Source: Symbiodinium natans | Lineage: Eukaryota > Sar > Dinophyceae > Suessiales > Symbiodiniaceae | Reading direction: 5' to 3' | NCBI GenBank assembly: GCA_905221605.1 | Contig: CAJNDS010002609.1 | Coordinates: 323,501 to 342,457, forward strand | Length of the DNA stretch: 18,957 bases | Shown here: one piece after another, positions 1-9,671 of the stretch | Layout of the letters: every line of letters starts with the position of its first letter | Position numbering within the stretch: position 1 is the stretch's first letter | Notes under the pieces: model-generated | Databases searched by the model: none | What the model was told of the DNA's origin: nothing | Seen by the model: only the letters and a program-made list of their open reading frames with translations | Made by a program: the position numbers and the translations under genes

Positions 1-240
1 GCAGTTTCAGCGCAGTTTGATCAGCTAGAAGCAGCTGCTGTTTGAGTGCCGATTGGCCAGCATGCGCCAACTTGACATACCCGGAAGTGCATGCTCAACA
101 TTCGATGGATGTCACAATGGATGTCCGTACAGAAGTATCACATGTTAACACCCTCGGTTGAGGACCTCGCTCCGAATCCGATTCTTTTGCGTCAACTTGT
201 GCCGTCACCCACCACATCCCCTGACCCTGAGAAATCTGAG
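1..240. other. No gene assigned; probable 5' flank or intron of the methyltransferase gene
   Basis: A plus-strand frame from 91 to 339 and two minus-strand frames are open, but none has a recognisable motif. The plus frame runs over the methyltransferase exon in the wrong phase. Earlier exons of the methyltransferase would be expected here or further upstream. None could be recognised. Confidence 0.4.
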
Positions 241-1774
241 AAGGCGTCGAGCAGCTGGTACTTGCCTTCGGCCGACAGGAAAGGCCACATTGCATCCAAT
301 GGTCTAGGATGTCTAGAAGGAGGCAGGAAGAGACGGTAAGAGATAGCAACCGAGTGTACAGATGTGTACAGCAACTGCAGGAGCCGCTGAACGGGCCGAT
401 CTTGGAGCTGGGCATGGGCACTGGCAAGGTTGCCCTCCAAATCTTCCTTATGTTGCACGGCCGCTTGACTCATTGACATTGACGGGCACGCAACGTGCAG
501 CGGTCATAGAGCATAGAATTGGAGGAATTGAGTATGCCATACAGTTGGCCCTGCGCTTTCGACTGCGCTTTGCACCCTCAGTGGACGTGTTCGGGCTGGA
601 GCTGGCGCCGAGCCGCTACGCACTGGCGGTGAATGCGCTCGAAAAGCTCGCGCAAGCGAGCCAAGGAAAGCGCTTCACCCTCCAGGCGCCTGTGATGTGC
701 ACGTGTTGTGCACGTTTTCGCACGTATATATGTAGTTTCTGAGTGCAAGGGTGCTGGCTTAATGAGTTTGATGTGGAACAGACCCCACGAAGTCAAGTTG
801 GCGAAGCGTTGCAGGAAATGGGAGAGGGTTCGGCACTGCTGGACCACGAGCACGGCGTGCAGTGCGAGTTTCGTTGCGCTTCCCTCCTCGATACACCAAC
901 TCAGATGCTGCAGCGAGCAGCTGCTGTTGTTATGGAGGTGTGCCTGCCGCTTGAGGTGCAGCGCGAGGCCAGCAAGCGGCTCCAAAGCTGCCAGTCTGGC
1001 TGCAGCATCGTCAGCCACTCGGCCCCGGTTATGAGACATCGTAGACAACGCTGGAAACTGAGAATGTTCATGTGACTTCACGCTGATTTGGGTTTGGCCC
1101 CCTTGACATATGCAGTCTCACATTTGGAAATTGTGTAGACAGGTAGAGAATTGAATTGAGAGGCATGGGCTGCAGAAGAAGAAGTGAAAGAAACGAGCAT
1201 CTGCTTGGAGATGTGATGCCGAGGCTACTCGGCGCTTCGTGGTTTGGTGGATGGCTGTCGCCTTGCACCTGTCAAAGGTGTAGGCGACGGGCGCGGAGGC
1301 ATCTCTCTTGCCGCATCCTGGAAACCAGTGGGCCACGGCTTCGCTTTCTACGAGATGGCAAATTCTGCTGAAGATGCTGCAGCTGCTTGGGCTGCAGCTG
1401 CAGAAACGACGAAGTCTGCAGCAGTTGTTCAGATTGACGCAACTGGATGCCCCTCTCGTGCCCGACGCTTGCGCTACACAGATGACGTCTTGGCTGACCC
1501 TGTCTTGGCCCGGTATCCATGGGATGAGGGTGACAGGATCTTGGTCGGCTACTCCTGGCTACCATTCCCTGACCTCGGAGATCCGGATGATGGCAGTGCC
1601 GGGGGACTGGATGGAGTGACCTGGATGCCGGCATTTGTTATATCCGTTTTTGAAGACAACTTCGTCAACGTTTGCTATGAGGATGATGGCACAGTAGAGG
1701 AAAGGGTGCACCCTGATAGGATACGAATTCCAGGAAAGCGCCGGAGGGACCAGCTGTCAGACGCAGTGACCTAA
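241..1774 (+). CDS. DOT1-like SAM methyltransferase fused to a Tudor-like domain
   Basis: Probable exons: a (about 241-257, GVEQL), b 381-459, c 582-685, d (from 767, 782 or 815) to 1040, e 1224-1774. Exon b carries SAM motif I, LELGMGTGK (402-428). After a GC-AG intron (460-581), exon c continues VDVFGLELAPSRY, the acidic motif II loop. Exon d has CASLLDTP, then AAVVMEVCLP and GCSIVSHS, the motif IV and V strands. A GT-AG intron (1041-1223) leads to exon e, where GCRLAPVKG and SWKPVGHGFAFYE match the last strands of the DOT1 fold. Exon e then has an Ala-rich linker (about 1365-1430), a Tudor-like barrel (about 1520-1737; DRILVGYSW, WMPAFVISVFE, YEDDGTVEERV) and a basic tail ending at TAA. 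The DOT1 family methylates histone H3 lysine 79 in other eukaryotes; the substrate here is unknown. Phases agree at the b-c, c-d and d-e junctions. The start codon, exon a (17 bases as drawn, perhaps longer) and the exact c-d boundary are uncertain. Frame 0 is also open from 240 to 473, so a and b could be one exon. Confidence 0.82.
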
Positions 1775-3355
1775 GAAAAGGCTGAGCTTCTGTTGGGGTT
1801 TAGGGTTGGGACACCCGGCCCTAGGGAGGTTGTCGCACAACGAAAGGCCTTAAGGACGAAGAACGCAGAGATAGAAACAGAGACACCACGAAGAAGGAAT
1901 GAAAGAACGAGAGAGACCCAAGGGAGGCACAGAGAACATTGCAAGCCAGGGTACGGCCATACCCCAACAACACATGGCAGGTGAATGGGGAATCAAGTTT
2001 TGGCCTCATCCGAAGGACCGCTGTGAGTTGTTGGTGCCGTCTTGCGCACACCATTTTCAGTGACATTTGCGAATTTACGTCTAGTCGCGCCAAGCTACGT
2101 GCGGTTCTGCACTCACGAGAAGAGATGTCATGCTTCCCGCTTGCAGCAAAGGGCTGCGCAGAGAAACAAGGGAGACTCTTCATTTCTGCCGTAGTCTGAG
2201 AGTTGCGTGACTGAACTGATTAACAGCGCCGCTTGCAGGAATCGCGGAGCCCTGCGCCAGGGCCGTTCTGCCTTGGCCTCTGTGCATTACTTGTGTATCG
2301 TATGCGTATATGCATGTACACACGAGAAACTTCGGTTAAGGTGCGATTGCTGTTGCGAGATTGTAGCTTTTGTGGGGCATGAAGAGTCGCGGCTGTTCTT
2401 GACTACTACCGCTTAAGTAAGGCTACCGCAAGCACTAACAGCACCAACAAAAAGCTTATTCCATTTCTACAGGTGTTGACTCAAAAAGCTTGAAGCGACC
2501 GGCTGGAGCAAAAGCTTGGATAAGCTTGGTTGCGTGTGGGCTAATCTGCGTTGCTCCACTTTGCAGACTTTGCATGAATATCTACCCTGTCAACAGCCTG
2601 TCAACTACCCTTGCATTGCAGCACAGTACATACCTTCCGACATGGCGCTGGCGCATACATGCGCGCAGATGCAGTACTGGTGGTCGTACGCACTTGTCTC
2701 GTAAGCGTTGTTGATGTTGGGGGTGGGACGGCAGGTGCCCGCGGACCAGAAGCAAAAAGCTGAGGCGGCAGAGATACAATACGATGTGAGAGCTGATTGC
2801 CTTTGCTAGGCCTAGACTCAAGACTTCCCTCTCCTCACACTTGTTTCCACCCATGGCATGTCCGGGCTCTCCGAGAGTGCTTAAGCTGGCAGGTCCTTTA
2901 CCTCTTTGGACAGCTCGATCTTGCAGCCTCAGCTCGGACCTTGGACCTTGGGCCGCTGGATTTTAATCAGTCTGTACAGCTTTGGCACTTCCCTTTTGGG
3001 CAGGGCTCCCCACTGTCCAGGCACCCCAAATCTCTGTGAGAGCATCTTTGTCGTACGTTGGCCCTGGCCCTGCTGAACGGTTTGAGTTATATTGGCCAAC
3101 AAGACCTTTACATCCAGAAAGCATTTTGCAGGCATATGCAGGCTCCAGGCAAACATGCCACGTTCTCCGGCCTCAAGGACTCGCATCACTATTCCCTGGC
3201 AGGACGGCAGGAAGAACATGGCCTCAGAGCTCTTTCGAAGGATCATGGAGGCTGGGTGCCCTTGGGTGTGCTGAGAAGCCTTCAGGCGCCCGCGCGGCTC
3301 AAACAGAAGAGCTGAGCTGTGCAGGTCGATCCTGCACTCGCCACGGCAGGTTTGA
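1775..3355. other. No confident gene
   Basis: Just after the methyltransferase stop there is a short telomere-like stretch (about 1793-1810) and purine-rich sequence (1840-1930). Several frames of 60-130 codons are open on both strands. The best is plus 2516-2704, whose end reads QTLHEYLPCQQPVNYP and then SDMALAHTCAQMQYWW before TAA; it could be a terminal exon. Between about 2929 and 3383 all three plus frames and one minus frame (2929-3246) are open together, so the coding frame cannot be chosen. Nothing here was recognised. Confidence 0.5.
1793..1810. repeat. Short telomere-like stretch
   Basis: The sequence ggggtttagggttggg contains one TTTAGGG, the plant and dinoflagellate telomere unit, plus degenerate neighbours. 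It is only about 18 bases long, so chance is possible. It lies 20 bases after the methyltransferase stop. Confidence 0.35.
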
Positions 3356-3984
3356 CTGCCACGCTGCTCTGGCCTATCCCTGAATGCATCTGGTACGGGA
3401 CATGTTGATTCGCTTCACATTGACCGATGTTGCTGCAAAGGTGTTGACTGCACCAGGTGTGTGAAACTTGCAGGCTTACAACATTTGCTGCAGCTTTTTC
3501 TGGTAGCCTTAAATGTCAACGAAATGGTGACCAAGGAACACTTTGCTGAAGGCGTACAAGCCGTGCAGGACGCAAGTTGAATTCCTCATTTGGGTATCGA
3601 GCAGAAGGTCGCTTCCTGCAACCACCCATGACTGTTTCAGGACGGATCCTGCATCTCTCAACGAGGAAGCGCTTGCAGAAATCATGCAGGCGTGGGAAAG
3701 TTCCCGTCTGTTCCCGTGCTTAGCCTTTGTCTTGCACACCCGCTGCCGGTAACGACAAAAACCTGGAGGCCTACCTCCAAGCTGGACAGACTGCCCCCAT
3801 GGAATGGTGGATAAGGCAGCACAGAGTCCAGAATACATCCTTTGTCATGTCTTGTGAGAAAATTTTCGCATCCGTGTTGAGGTTCTGGGGACGACTGGGA
3901 GAAGACCAAGCTGGAAGCCCGCCTTCAGCACAGCTGATTGGAACACCGATGAACACTGTAGATGTTTTAGCAAAAGCCGCGTGA
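3356..3984 (+). CDS. Candidate small gene with a degenerate EF-hand-like segment
   Basis: A frame without ATG is open from 3356 to 3577 and contains LQLFLVALNVNEM followed by VTKEHFAEGVQAVQ. That resembles an EF-hand helix-loop-helix (LF.ALD.N....VTKEEF) whose calcium loop is shortened and lacks the usual Asp residues. A GA donor of AG|GA type at 3568/3569 ends it in phase 0. A 24-base segment 3666-3689 (EALAEIMQ), flanked by AG|GA and AG|GC, joins in phase 0. It leads to 3769-3984 (AYLQAGQTAPMEWWIRQ, then SCEKIFASVLRFWGRLGED), which ends with TGA. All phases agree, but a 24-base exon is very short, and an alternative start at 3641 is in a different phase. The protein family is not identified. 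Dinoflagellate channels and calcium sensors often carry EF-hands, which makes that reading plausible but unproven. Confidence 0.38.
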
Positions 3985-5260
3985 CTTGATGACTAGCCCT
4001 TGCCATAGCCTTAGCCACACCGTTTTACTGGAGCATGATGGTGCGCGGATTGGGCCATTGCCATGCTCGGCTGTAGCAAGGCGTAACAAGTTTGGAAGGA
4101 CGTGCTGTATTCTGCTTGTGCGGAATCAACAGGCAGCAAGCCTGGCAATCCATTTTCCAACCCTGCTCCGTACACACCCAACTGGCCGAACTTCTCCCAG
4201 TTTACACGCGAAGAACACATGATCTTTTGTGGACATGCTGAGATGCCACTCCCGCAACATACCCGTTGCGTACGCAGAGTCAGCTCAACAGTAGTCTTCA
4301 TGCATTGCATGGTGTTTTGCCAAGGTATGTGGTGGCGGCGTCAGTCCTCATGAGGCAGCACACGGCAGCGGCCGTGCAGGACGGTCGCAGGCGTGCGGAA
4401 TAGGGTATCACAAAAAAGAGGGGGGTGTCGGCCGGGGGCTTTCTTGTGCTGCGGAGATTTGGCCACAATTGTTTCATTGTAGTGTGAGTGCGGTGTGAGT
4501 GCCGTGCTCCGGAGGTATCTGAAACATTTTGTCCAGCAGCCCCGTGCCTTGGCAGCACGAGCACGGAGACGACAACAGACTACAAGCGATGTGTGTCGCC
4601 ATTCCCTCTGTCAGGGCCTAACACGGGCTTGGCAACTGAGCTTGGACAACTCCGACGAATGATGCAGGACGTGACTCGAGTCATTCTGGTCTAGTCACTA
4701 CACTCGCAGTGACTTGGACTGAAGACTGCGCAGGGCATGGCTGCGGGCCATCGCAGCCTCGTTCCCTATCAGGAGGCCAGGCCAAGTTACTTATGCCAGA
4801 ATTGTTTACTTCATCCGGGGGGCTCGTAGCATTTTCTTTCCTATGCAGGTCTGGGCGACCTTTCAGTCGTGGCCTTGGGTTTCTTAATTCCTTTGGCGGT
4901 GCAGCTAGCGGAGCTGATTGGGCTTGAGTTTAGTCTTGCTGAATGTCGAACAAGGTCCGAGGGGGAGGGAGGAAATAAGAATTGAAACGGTCCGCCAGAA
5001 GGGACTTCTTTTTTGAGTTGGCCGTGGCTAGGGGTTGGGGGGGCTTAGAAGTTCAGGTCGAGTGTCTGTGAGTGGCTAAGGGCTTGCAGGCTCAGACGTT
5101 CTGTCCCACTTTGTCCCACTACCGCGTTGCTCGAGTCTCCAAGTCCTTCTGCAGTGTGTCATGAGTTTAGTTATTGTCGTCAAGGACCTTGCTGCTCACT
5201 TCCACCCACTTGGAGCCGGATGATGGGGTCTTCCAAATCGTCGTCGAGGCCTGCATTCCT
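3985..5260. other. No confident gene; several short open frames
   Basis: Three plus-strand segments look mildly protein-like. These are 4087-4353 (contains NPAPYTPNWPNFSQFTREEH), 4488-4694 (contains TELGQLRRMMQDVTRVILV just before its stop) and 4709-4927 (Gly/Ser-rich end). None has a recognised motif or a chain of agreeing splice phases. From 4930 to 5260 there is G-rich, T-rich sequence without a meaningful frame, including a direct 10-base duplication near 5100-5120. Confidence 0.45.
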
Positions 5261-5926
5261 TTAGGTTGATGCACGAGGGTCATTGTACTCGCTGTGTTCC
5301 ATTTCCCGCATCAAGATGAGGGAAGCTTGCTGTTGGGTTTTGAGTGTTGACATGGCTACTAGCTGAAAGCTGTAGCTTAGTGAGTTTATTGGCGGGGCGT
5401 TGTAGGGTTGTATTTTGGCCGCTGGCCAAGAGAAAACGACGGGCTGCAAACAAGAGGCAAGGAGATTGAGCGGCCTGCAGAGGGCTCTTCGCTTGAAATG
5501 GCTGGGCTGAGGCTCACAAGTTGAGGCTTTGCAACAGCCGCGGCCCATTAAATCTCCAGAAGAGGCGGATAGCCAAGCGGCATGAAAGGATTGACCTCCG
5601 GCTTTCGACAATGCAGATGCATGCGCAGCCCATGATGGCCGAGATAGAAGGGGACCCAGCTTGAGAAAAACATGCCATACCCTATCGGCCCTATCAAACC
5701 CTCGCATGGGGCCACTGGCTACGTAGGCACCATTGGAGAAGAGTAACCCTAAGAAATGGATATGGCAGGCGTAGCATAGTCTCGGGACATTTCTCGGATG
5801 CCTTTCGAGCTGCTCTCGGACAGAAGAGGCTTTCCTGGAAGCGCAAGACGAAGTGGGCGTGGTGGAATGGCTCTCCCGAGCCAGGCAAGGCTGCTGAACT
5901 GAGAGTGTGGTGTCCATAAGACGCAC
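5261..5926 (-). CDS. Long uninterrupted minus-strand ORF, 221 codons, status uncertain
   Basis: This is the longest open frame outside the repeat-biased regions. It reads from an ATG at 5926 to a TAA at 5261, with no intron needed. The product has no recognised motif, no clear transmembrane run and a scattered composition rich in Ser, Ala and Leu (for example FDRADRVWHVFLKLGPLLS). Third codon positions show no strong bias. A stretch of 221 sense codons is unlikely by chance in a window of this size but not impossible. Every other gene I could support lies on the plus strand and is split into exons, which argues against it. It could be a real intronless gene, a young pseudogene or chance. Confidence 0.25.
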   Translation of the reverse strand: MRLMDTTLSVQQPCLARESHSTTPTSSCASRKASSVREQLERHPRNVPRLCYACHIHFLGLLFSNGAYVASGPMRGFDRADRVWHVFLKLGPLLSRPSWAAHASALSKAGGQSFHAAWLSASSGDLMGRGCCKASTCEPQPSHFKRRALCRPLNLLASCLQPVVFSWPAAKIQPYNAPPINSLSYSFQLVAMSTLKTQQQASLILMREMEHSEYNDPRAST

Positions 5927-6723
5927 ATCTCGATCTCTTCACTGTCCATACTGTTCATTTGCCTCATTGGTGACCCATTAGACCATTAAATGTTTAAGTC
6001 GATCTCACCATTCGTAAGTCTCCGTTCCATTCTCCGGTTGTTGTGCATGGAATTGCCATCACGTGCGCCGCAGGCTTGCCGGATGTACCCCGCAGAGTTG
6101 GAAGCATTCGGAGGCACTGGCCTTGCCCTCAGCTTTCTGCGACTGCCAAATTTTGCTCGCGGCTGCACTGCAGCTGTACCATATGTTCGGCTACACTCGG
6201 CAAAAAATCGGCGAAAGCCTGCGTCAGCTCGAGTCTGTGGAGCAAGCATAAGTATCCCAGAGTCCTAGAGAAGCTGCATGCATGGCGTTGGCGGGAGTAT
6301 GAAGGTGCATGTGCAGCAAGCCCCCTAACATGTCGAATTTTATCATGATTTGATCAACATTGGGTACCTGTGCCTCACCGTGTCGTTTTGTGGTTCGGAA
6401 GGGCGCCTGCGGTCGATAATCAAGATGCCATGCTGGAATTCCATGCCGGCGAAAGAAAGGGTACCGGTTCATTTCCTTTGGTCCAAGGTGCCCAGCACGG
6501 TTTAGTCTGAAAAAAGGCGGGGGGGTTCAGGCACAAAGCCTGTCACAGCCTGAGTTATTGTGCTCCTGCCCATTACAGATGGCCATTCAGCCACGAGCCC
6601 GCCGTTTCCCCGTTACCGAATGTTCATTTCTCTTCCTCTGGTTCCTCCGGTTGTCCGAGGGCGCGGGGAGCCCTTTGCATTGTTATAGCTGCTACATGAC
6701 CCCTTCCTGTAAATTTCCCACAG
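5927..6723. other. No confident gene; possible terminal exon near 6166-6251
   Basis: On the plus strand, frame 0 ends at TAA (6249-6251) after LYHMFGYTRQKIGESLRQL. It is preceded by a fair acceptor (ctgcactgcag) and looks like a helical C-terminal exon. A frame just upstream, around 6075-6125, reads CRMYPAELEAFGGTGLAL. The two could be consecutive exons of one gene, but the phases were not resolved. From 6252 to 6712 I see nothing convincing. Confidence 0.35.
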
Positions 6724-6865
6724 CAGAAGGTCCCCAGTCGAGGAATGTTGCGAACCCTTCGTGCCTCCAGAAATTATCCACTTTGTCGATGAAGGCGATA
6801 CCATGAAGCGCATTCGCACCCAAATGGCTGGAGCATCTTCCCGGCCGCGCACGTGCCTGGGGCGG
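6724..6865 (+). CDS. Candidate internal exon, unknown protein
   Basis: A frame with no upstream ATG is open from 6713. It follows a good acceptor (ccttcctgtaaatttcccacag, ending 6723) and stops at a GT donor at 6866 in phase 0. The translation is charged and ordered-looking: VEECCEPFVPPEIIHFVDEG followed by DTMKRIRTQMAGAS. I do not recognise the family. It may belong with the exon-like segments at 7480-8229 downstream. Reading past 6865 adds a Phe/Cys-rich tail that ends at a TGA near 6920, which looks intronic. Confidence 0.4.
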
Positions 6866-7479
6866 GTGGCACTTTTGAGATCCTCCTTTTTCTGCTTACC
6901 AGTGGTCAACTGCTGCTGAGCGATGGTTGGCCCAGCTGGAGGTGGGACGCTTTGTCTCGGCTGGACTTTAAAAACTCGCTCGATGCCTGATGCCTTCGAC
7001 GCGCTCGACGCCCACGGCCATGGGATTCCTAGAGTTTGTAGCTATGAAGTGAGGGGAGGCCATCCCTTGCCTGGCCCGGGGCGATGTGTCTTGCAATGCC
7101 ACAGCTACCCGACGCCCGAGCCCTGAGTTGCTCTGACGCTCGGGTTTTGCCCGTGTACAGCGCGTCCGCCTGTCTGGACCTGTCCCCCTCACTTTCTGGA
7201 CTCGAGTCCCGACATGATCCGACATGGCATGGCCTTGCTGACCGATCCGCGTCTTAAACTTCAAACCAAAGAAGTCTAGAGTCTAGGGCATGTGCAAAGC
7301 TGGATTTGCCACCGCTGGTCATGACAGCCTGTGGCTTTTAAGCCTTCAGCCAGATGTAGCTACGTGCTGGATTGACCAATGCAACCGGTCAGGTTTGTGT
7401 TGCATCACCCTTTATGTGTGTTGACTTGGCAAGTGTGACCTTTTTTATGTGCACTCTTTGCCGTGCACTGACCACTCAG
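6866..7479. other. No confident gene; probable intron or intergenic sequence
   Basis: A plus frame from 6923 to 7126 contains MPDAFDALDAHGHGIPR and could include an exon, but no splice chain supports it. The last 40 bases before 7480 are pyrimidine-rich and end in ccactcag, a strong acceptor for the next exon. Confidence 0.4.
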
Positions 7480-8229
7480 GCACAAAGGCTGGAAGCTATA
7501 AAGCAGAAGCGGCGGCAGGCATCGCAACCAATAGATCCTGTCAGTTTCATCACAGCTGCATTTGGCTATGCTGGTGTCGAAGGGCCTTACAGTCTGCTGA
7601 ATATCGGCACCGCCCACCAAGTAACCACAAAGTCAAGAGTAAGCTTTTTGCCTTGATGCCGAGAGAGGCAACGCTCCCGTTGCTGACAAGCTGAACCCCC
7701 CGCACATATTCCAAGCTAGCAACCGCAAAGCAAAGCACCCGACGTATGCCTAAGTAGATCCTCCCTTTGGGAGCCTTCCTTGTTGAAATCTGGCTGTGGC
7801 GTTCAGGAGATGGCTTGGCGCAGGATGGAGAAGAGAAGAGTACTGGATGAAAAAGATCAGGACGAAAATTGGAGGGCAAGTGGGTTGCACATGGAATTGC
7901 CATAAGGCGTGAAGTTTGCTGCTTGGGTTTCTTGCAATCTGAGGCCAACCTGCGTTTTCTTTGCTGCCCTGGCTCACGAGAGCTAGCCAACATGCACACA
8001 GCGAGCCTGAATGCATGAAGCCTATGCTTCTGACTCTCCGACTGAACCAGCCAACACCAAGAACCTGCATCTCAGTCTACCTAAACCCAAAGCATCCGTC
8101 AACCCCTGAGCCTTTTTTCTAACCTTTTACCCACAGTTCCTTCAGTTCCTTGGGAGTTCCTGCTCCCTTCGACAATGCCATGGGGGAGAAATCCAAGCGC
8201 AGGGCTGCGCGACAGGCCGGACGTGACCT
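7480..8229 (+). CDS. Candidate three-exon gene segment, unknown basic protein
   Basis: Exon 7480-7620 follows a strong pyrimidine-rich acceptor and ends at GTAACC, phase 0 at both ends. It reads AQRLEAIKQKRRQASQPIDP and then VSFITAAFGYAGVEGPYSLL. Exon 7807 onward follows ttcag, also in phase 0, and reads EMAWRRMEKRRVLDEKDQDE before a TAA near 7904; its donor is probably just after the DENW codons. Exon 8137-8229 follows the best acceptor in the window (ccttttttctaaccttttacccacag) and reads VPAPFDNAMGEKSKRRAARQ, ending at a GT donor. All three are rich in Lys, Arg and Glu. None contains a motif I know. The linkage of the third exon to the first two is assumed from proximity. A minus-strand frame (7550-7999) overlaps but looks random. 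Confidence 0.42.
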
Positions 8230-8751
8230 GTGCGGGACCAGACATTGTTGGGGTGATCGGTTGTTTGGAAAGTTTGTTTCTGGTTGGGGGGGGGGAAGGG
8301 GGGTTAGGGTGAGCGGCTTTTCAGGATGACAACACACGAAGCACCCTAAAGTCCCTAACGGGCCTTCCTGGGTGACAGCATGGGTTGAACAGTTTTTCCC
8401 CGTGAGAGTTTTGCGGAGGAGGCGATCAAGCCGGCATGGGCCTTCTTCCTGGGGCTCGGAGCCTTGACGTGAAACATCGGGCACAGCGAATCCTACCATT
8501 CCCACATCCTCTGGGGAACCAAGAGAACTAAGAGGCTCGAAGTCGGCATCTCATGGTCTGAAGAATGCCAAGTCACCTTAAGGTTCCGTTCTCATCGTTT
8601 TTCATTTTGCGCCTTGGCATGAAGGCAATGGTGTTGCATTGGCCAGCTGTCTTGTGCATCGGATCGTTGTGAATGATGTTGGGTGATCTTGAGTGACTGT
8701 AAGCACGGTTGAACTGACACGGAAACACTGTTAAACGCCGTGGCTGCTGAA
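8230..8751. other. No gene; contains a G-run near 8285-8309
   Basis: Sequence just after the candidate exon is intron-like. It contains ten G in a row, then six, then a single ttaggg. A minus-strand frame (8119-8505) spans it but overlaps the better-supported plus exon, and its translation across the G-run is proline repeats. Confidence 0.4.
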
Positions 8752-8958
8752 TCTCCCAAGCTCCAGGTCTTCCGCGGCAGAGGTGGGCTGAGACAGAGAG
8801 GAGCTCCCAGCCAGGCATCGAGCCGTAAGAGAGGGAACATGCAGTTGTTGCAGCGTTCGCATTGTGATCCGAAGAGCGGAGCAAGCCTGGAGTTTACAGC
8901 TGCGACGGAGCCCGAAAATTACTATGATGTCAGACAGCGCCTAAGAAACGAGATGTGA
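8752..8958 (+). CDS. Candidate exon, unknown basic protein
   Basis: The plus frame from 8740 to 8958 is open and becomes protein-like toward its end: SHCDPKSGASLEFTAATEPE followed by NYYDVRQRLRNEM and TGA. The first half is Arg/Gly-rich (VFRGRGGLRQRG). Likely acceptors lie at ctccag (8763-8768) or at the two AGs around 8839-8850. It may be a later exon of the 7480-8229 gene. No family is recognised. The opposite-strand frame (8573-8884) is less ordered. Confidence 0.33.
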   Translation, partial: SPKLQVFRGRGGLRQRGAPSQASSRKRGNMQLLQRSHCDPKSGASLEFTAATEPENYYDVRQRLRNEM

Positions 8959-9671
8959 GTCTATGACCGCGTCATTCCTAAATCGAAGCGGGCCCCCGTG
9001 AAAGTTCGATGATCTAGTAACATCTGCCACGGAGATTGTGGCGACTTCGCATAGCTGTAGCTGTGGTGTGGCGTGGCCACAAGCAGCACAAGCATTCAGA
9101 TACCTGCCCCTTGGGCATCTTGGGGCATCTTGCGGTTGTGGCGAATCACAGAGGCATGCTGCGCCAGGCTGCACTCACCTCTTTGCCCAATGCTCTTGCG
9201 CAGGCACAGGTCGCTCGGGCGACCCTTGGCGTAGCGCCACGGACAGAAGGTTGCTGGGATCTGCTTTGTCCATCGTGCTAAAGAACAGCCTCATGCATGT
9301 CCGGTGGGAGTGCCCCCTCAGTGACTCAGTGTCGCGAAAGAGGTTGTTTCGGGTCTTGGTTGCTTATCAGCAGCGTGCCAGGTGTTTCCGAAGTCCCTCC
9401 AGGATTCATGGCCATGCAGGGCCCGACGGAGGAAGAACTCAGGCGACCAAGGATGTGTGTAAAAAGCCATCCCAAATTCAGCACATGCAGGGTGCCACGC
9501 TGCCAGGCAGTCGACTTTCGTCCTTAGCGAAGCAGGCAGCTCAACTCAATCAAATGGAGCCGCTTTGTCTCAGCTTGCTCGGCCTTGCGAGACTCAAAGG
9601 CAGCCTTGGTAGCCTTGTCTGAGGCTCTGACTGTCCAGATGGTTTCTTGCGTCTCTTAGAGCCGGAAGAAT
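8959..9671. other. Long open plus frame, not assigned
   Basis: The plus frame 9038-9622 is open for 194 codons. Two other plus frames over the same bases look at least as protein-like: LRQAALTSLPNALAQAQVAR around 9160-9220, and VPGVSEVPPGFMAMQGPTEE around 9375-9435. That suggests exons in different frames within a spliced gene, but I could not link them. Confidence 0.3.

Noticed and set aside
4078-4175. Words like gcgtaacaag and gtacacacc that recall the 3' end of small-subunit rRNA
   Set aside because: They are in the wrong order and isolated, with no flanking rRNA sequence.
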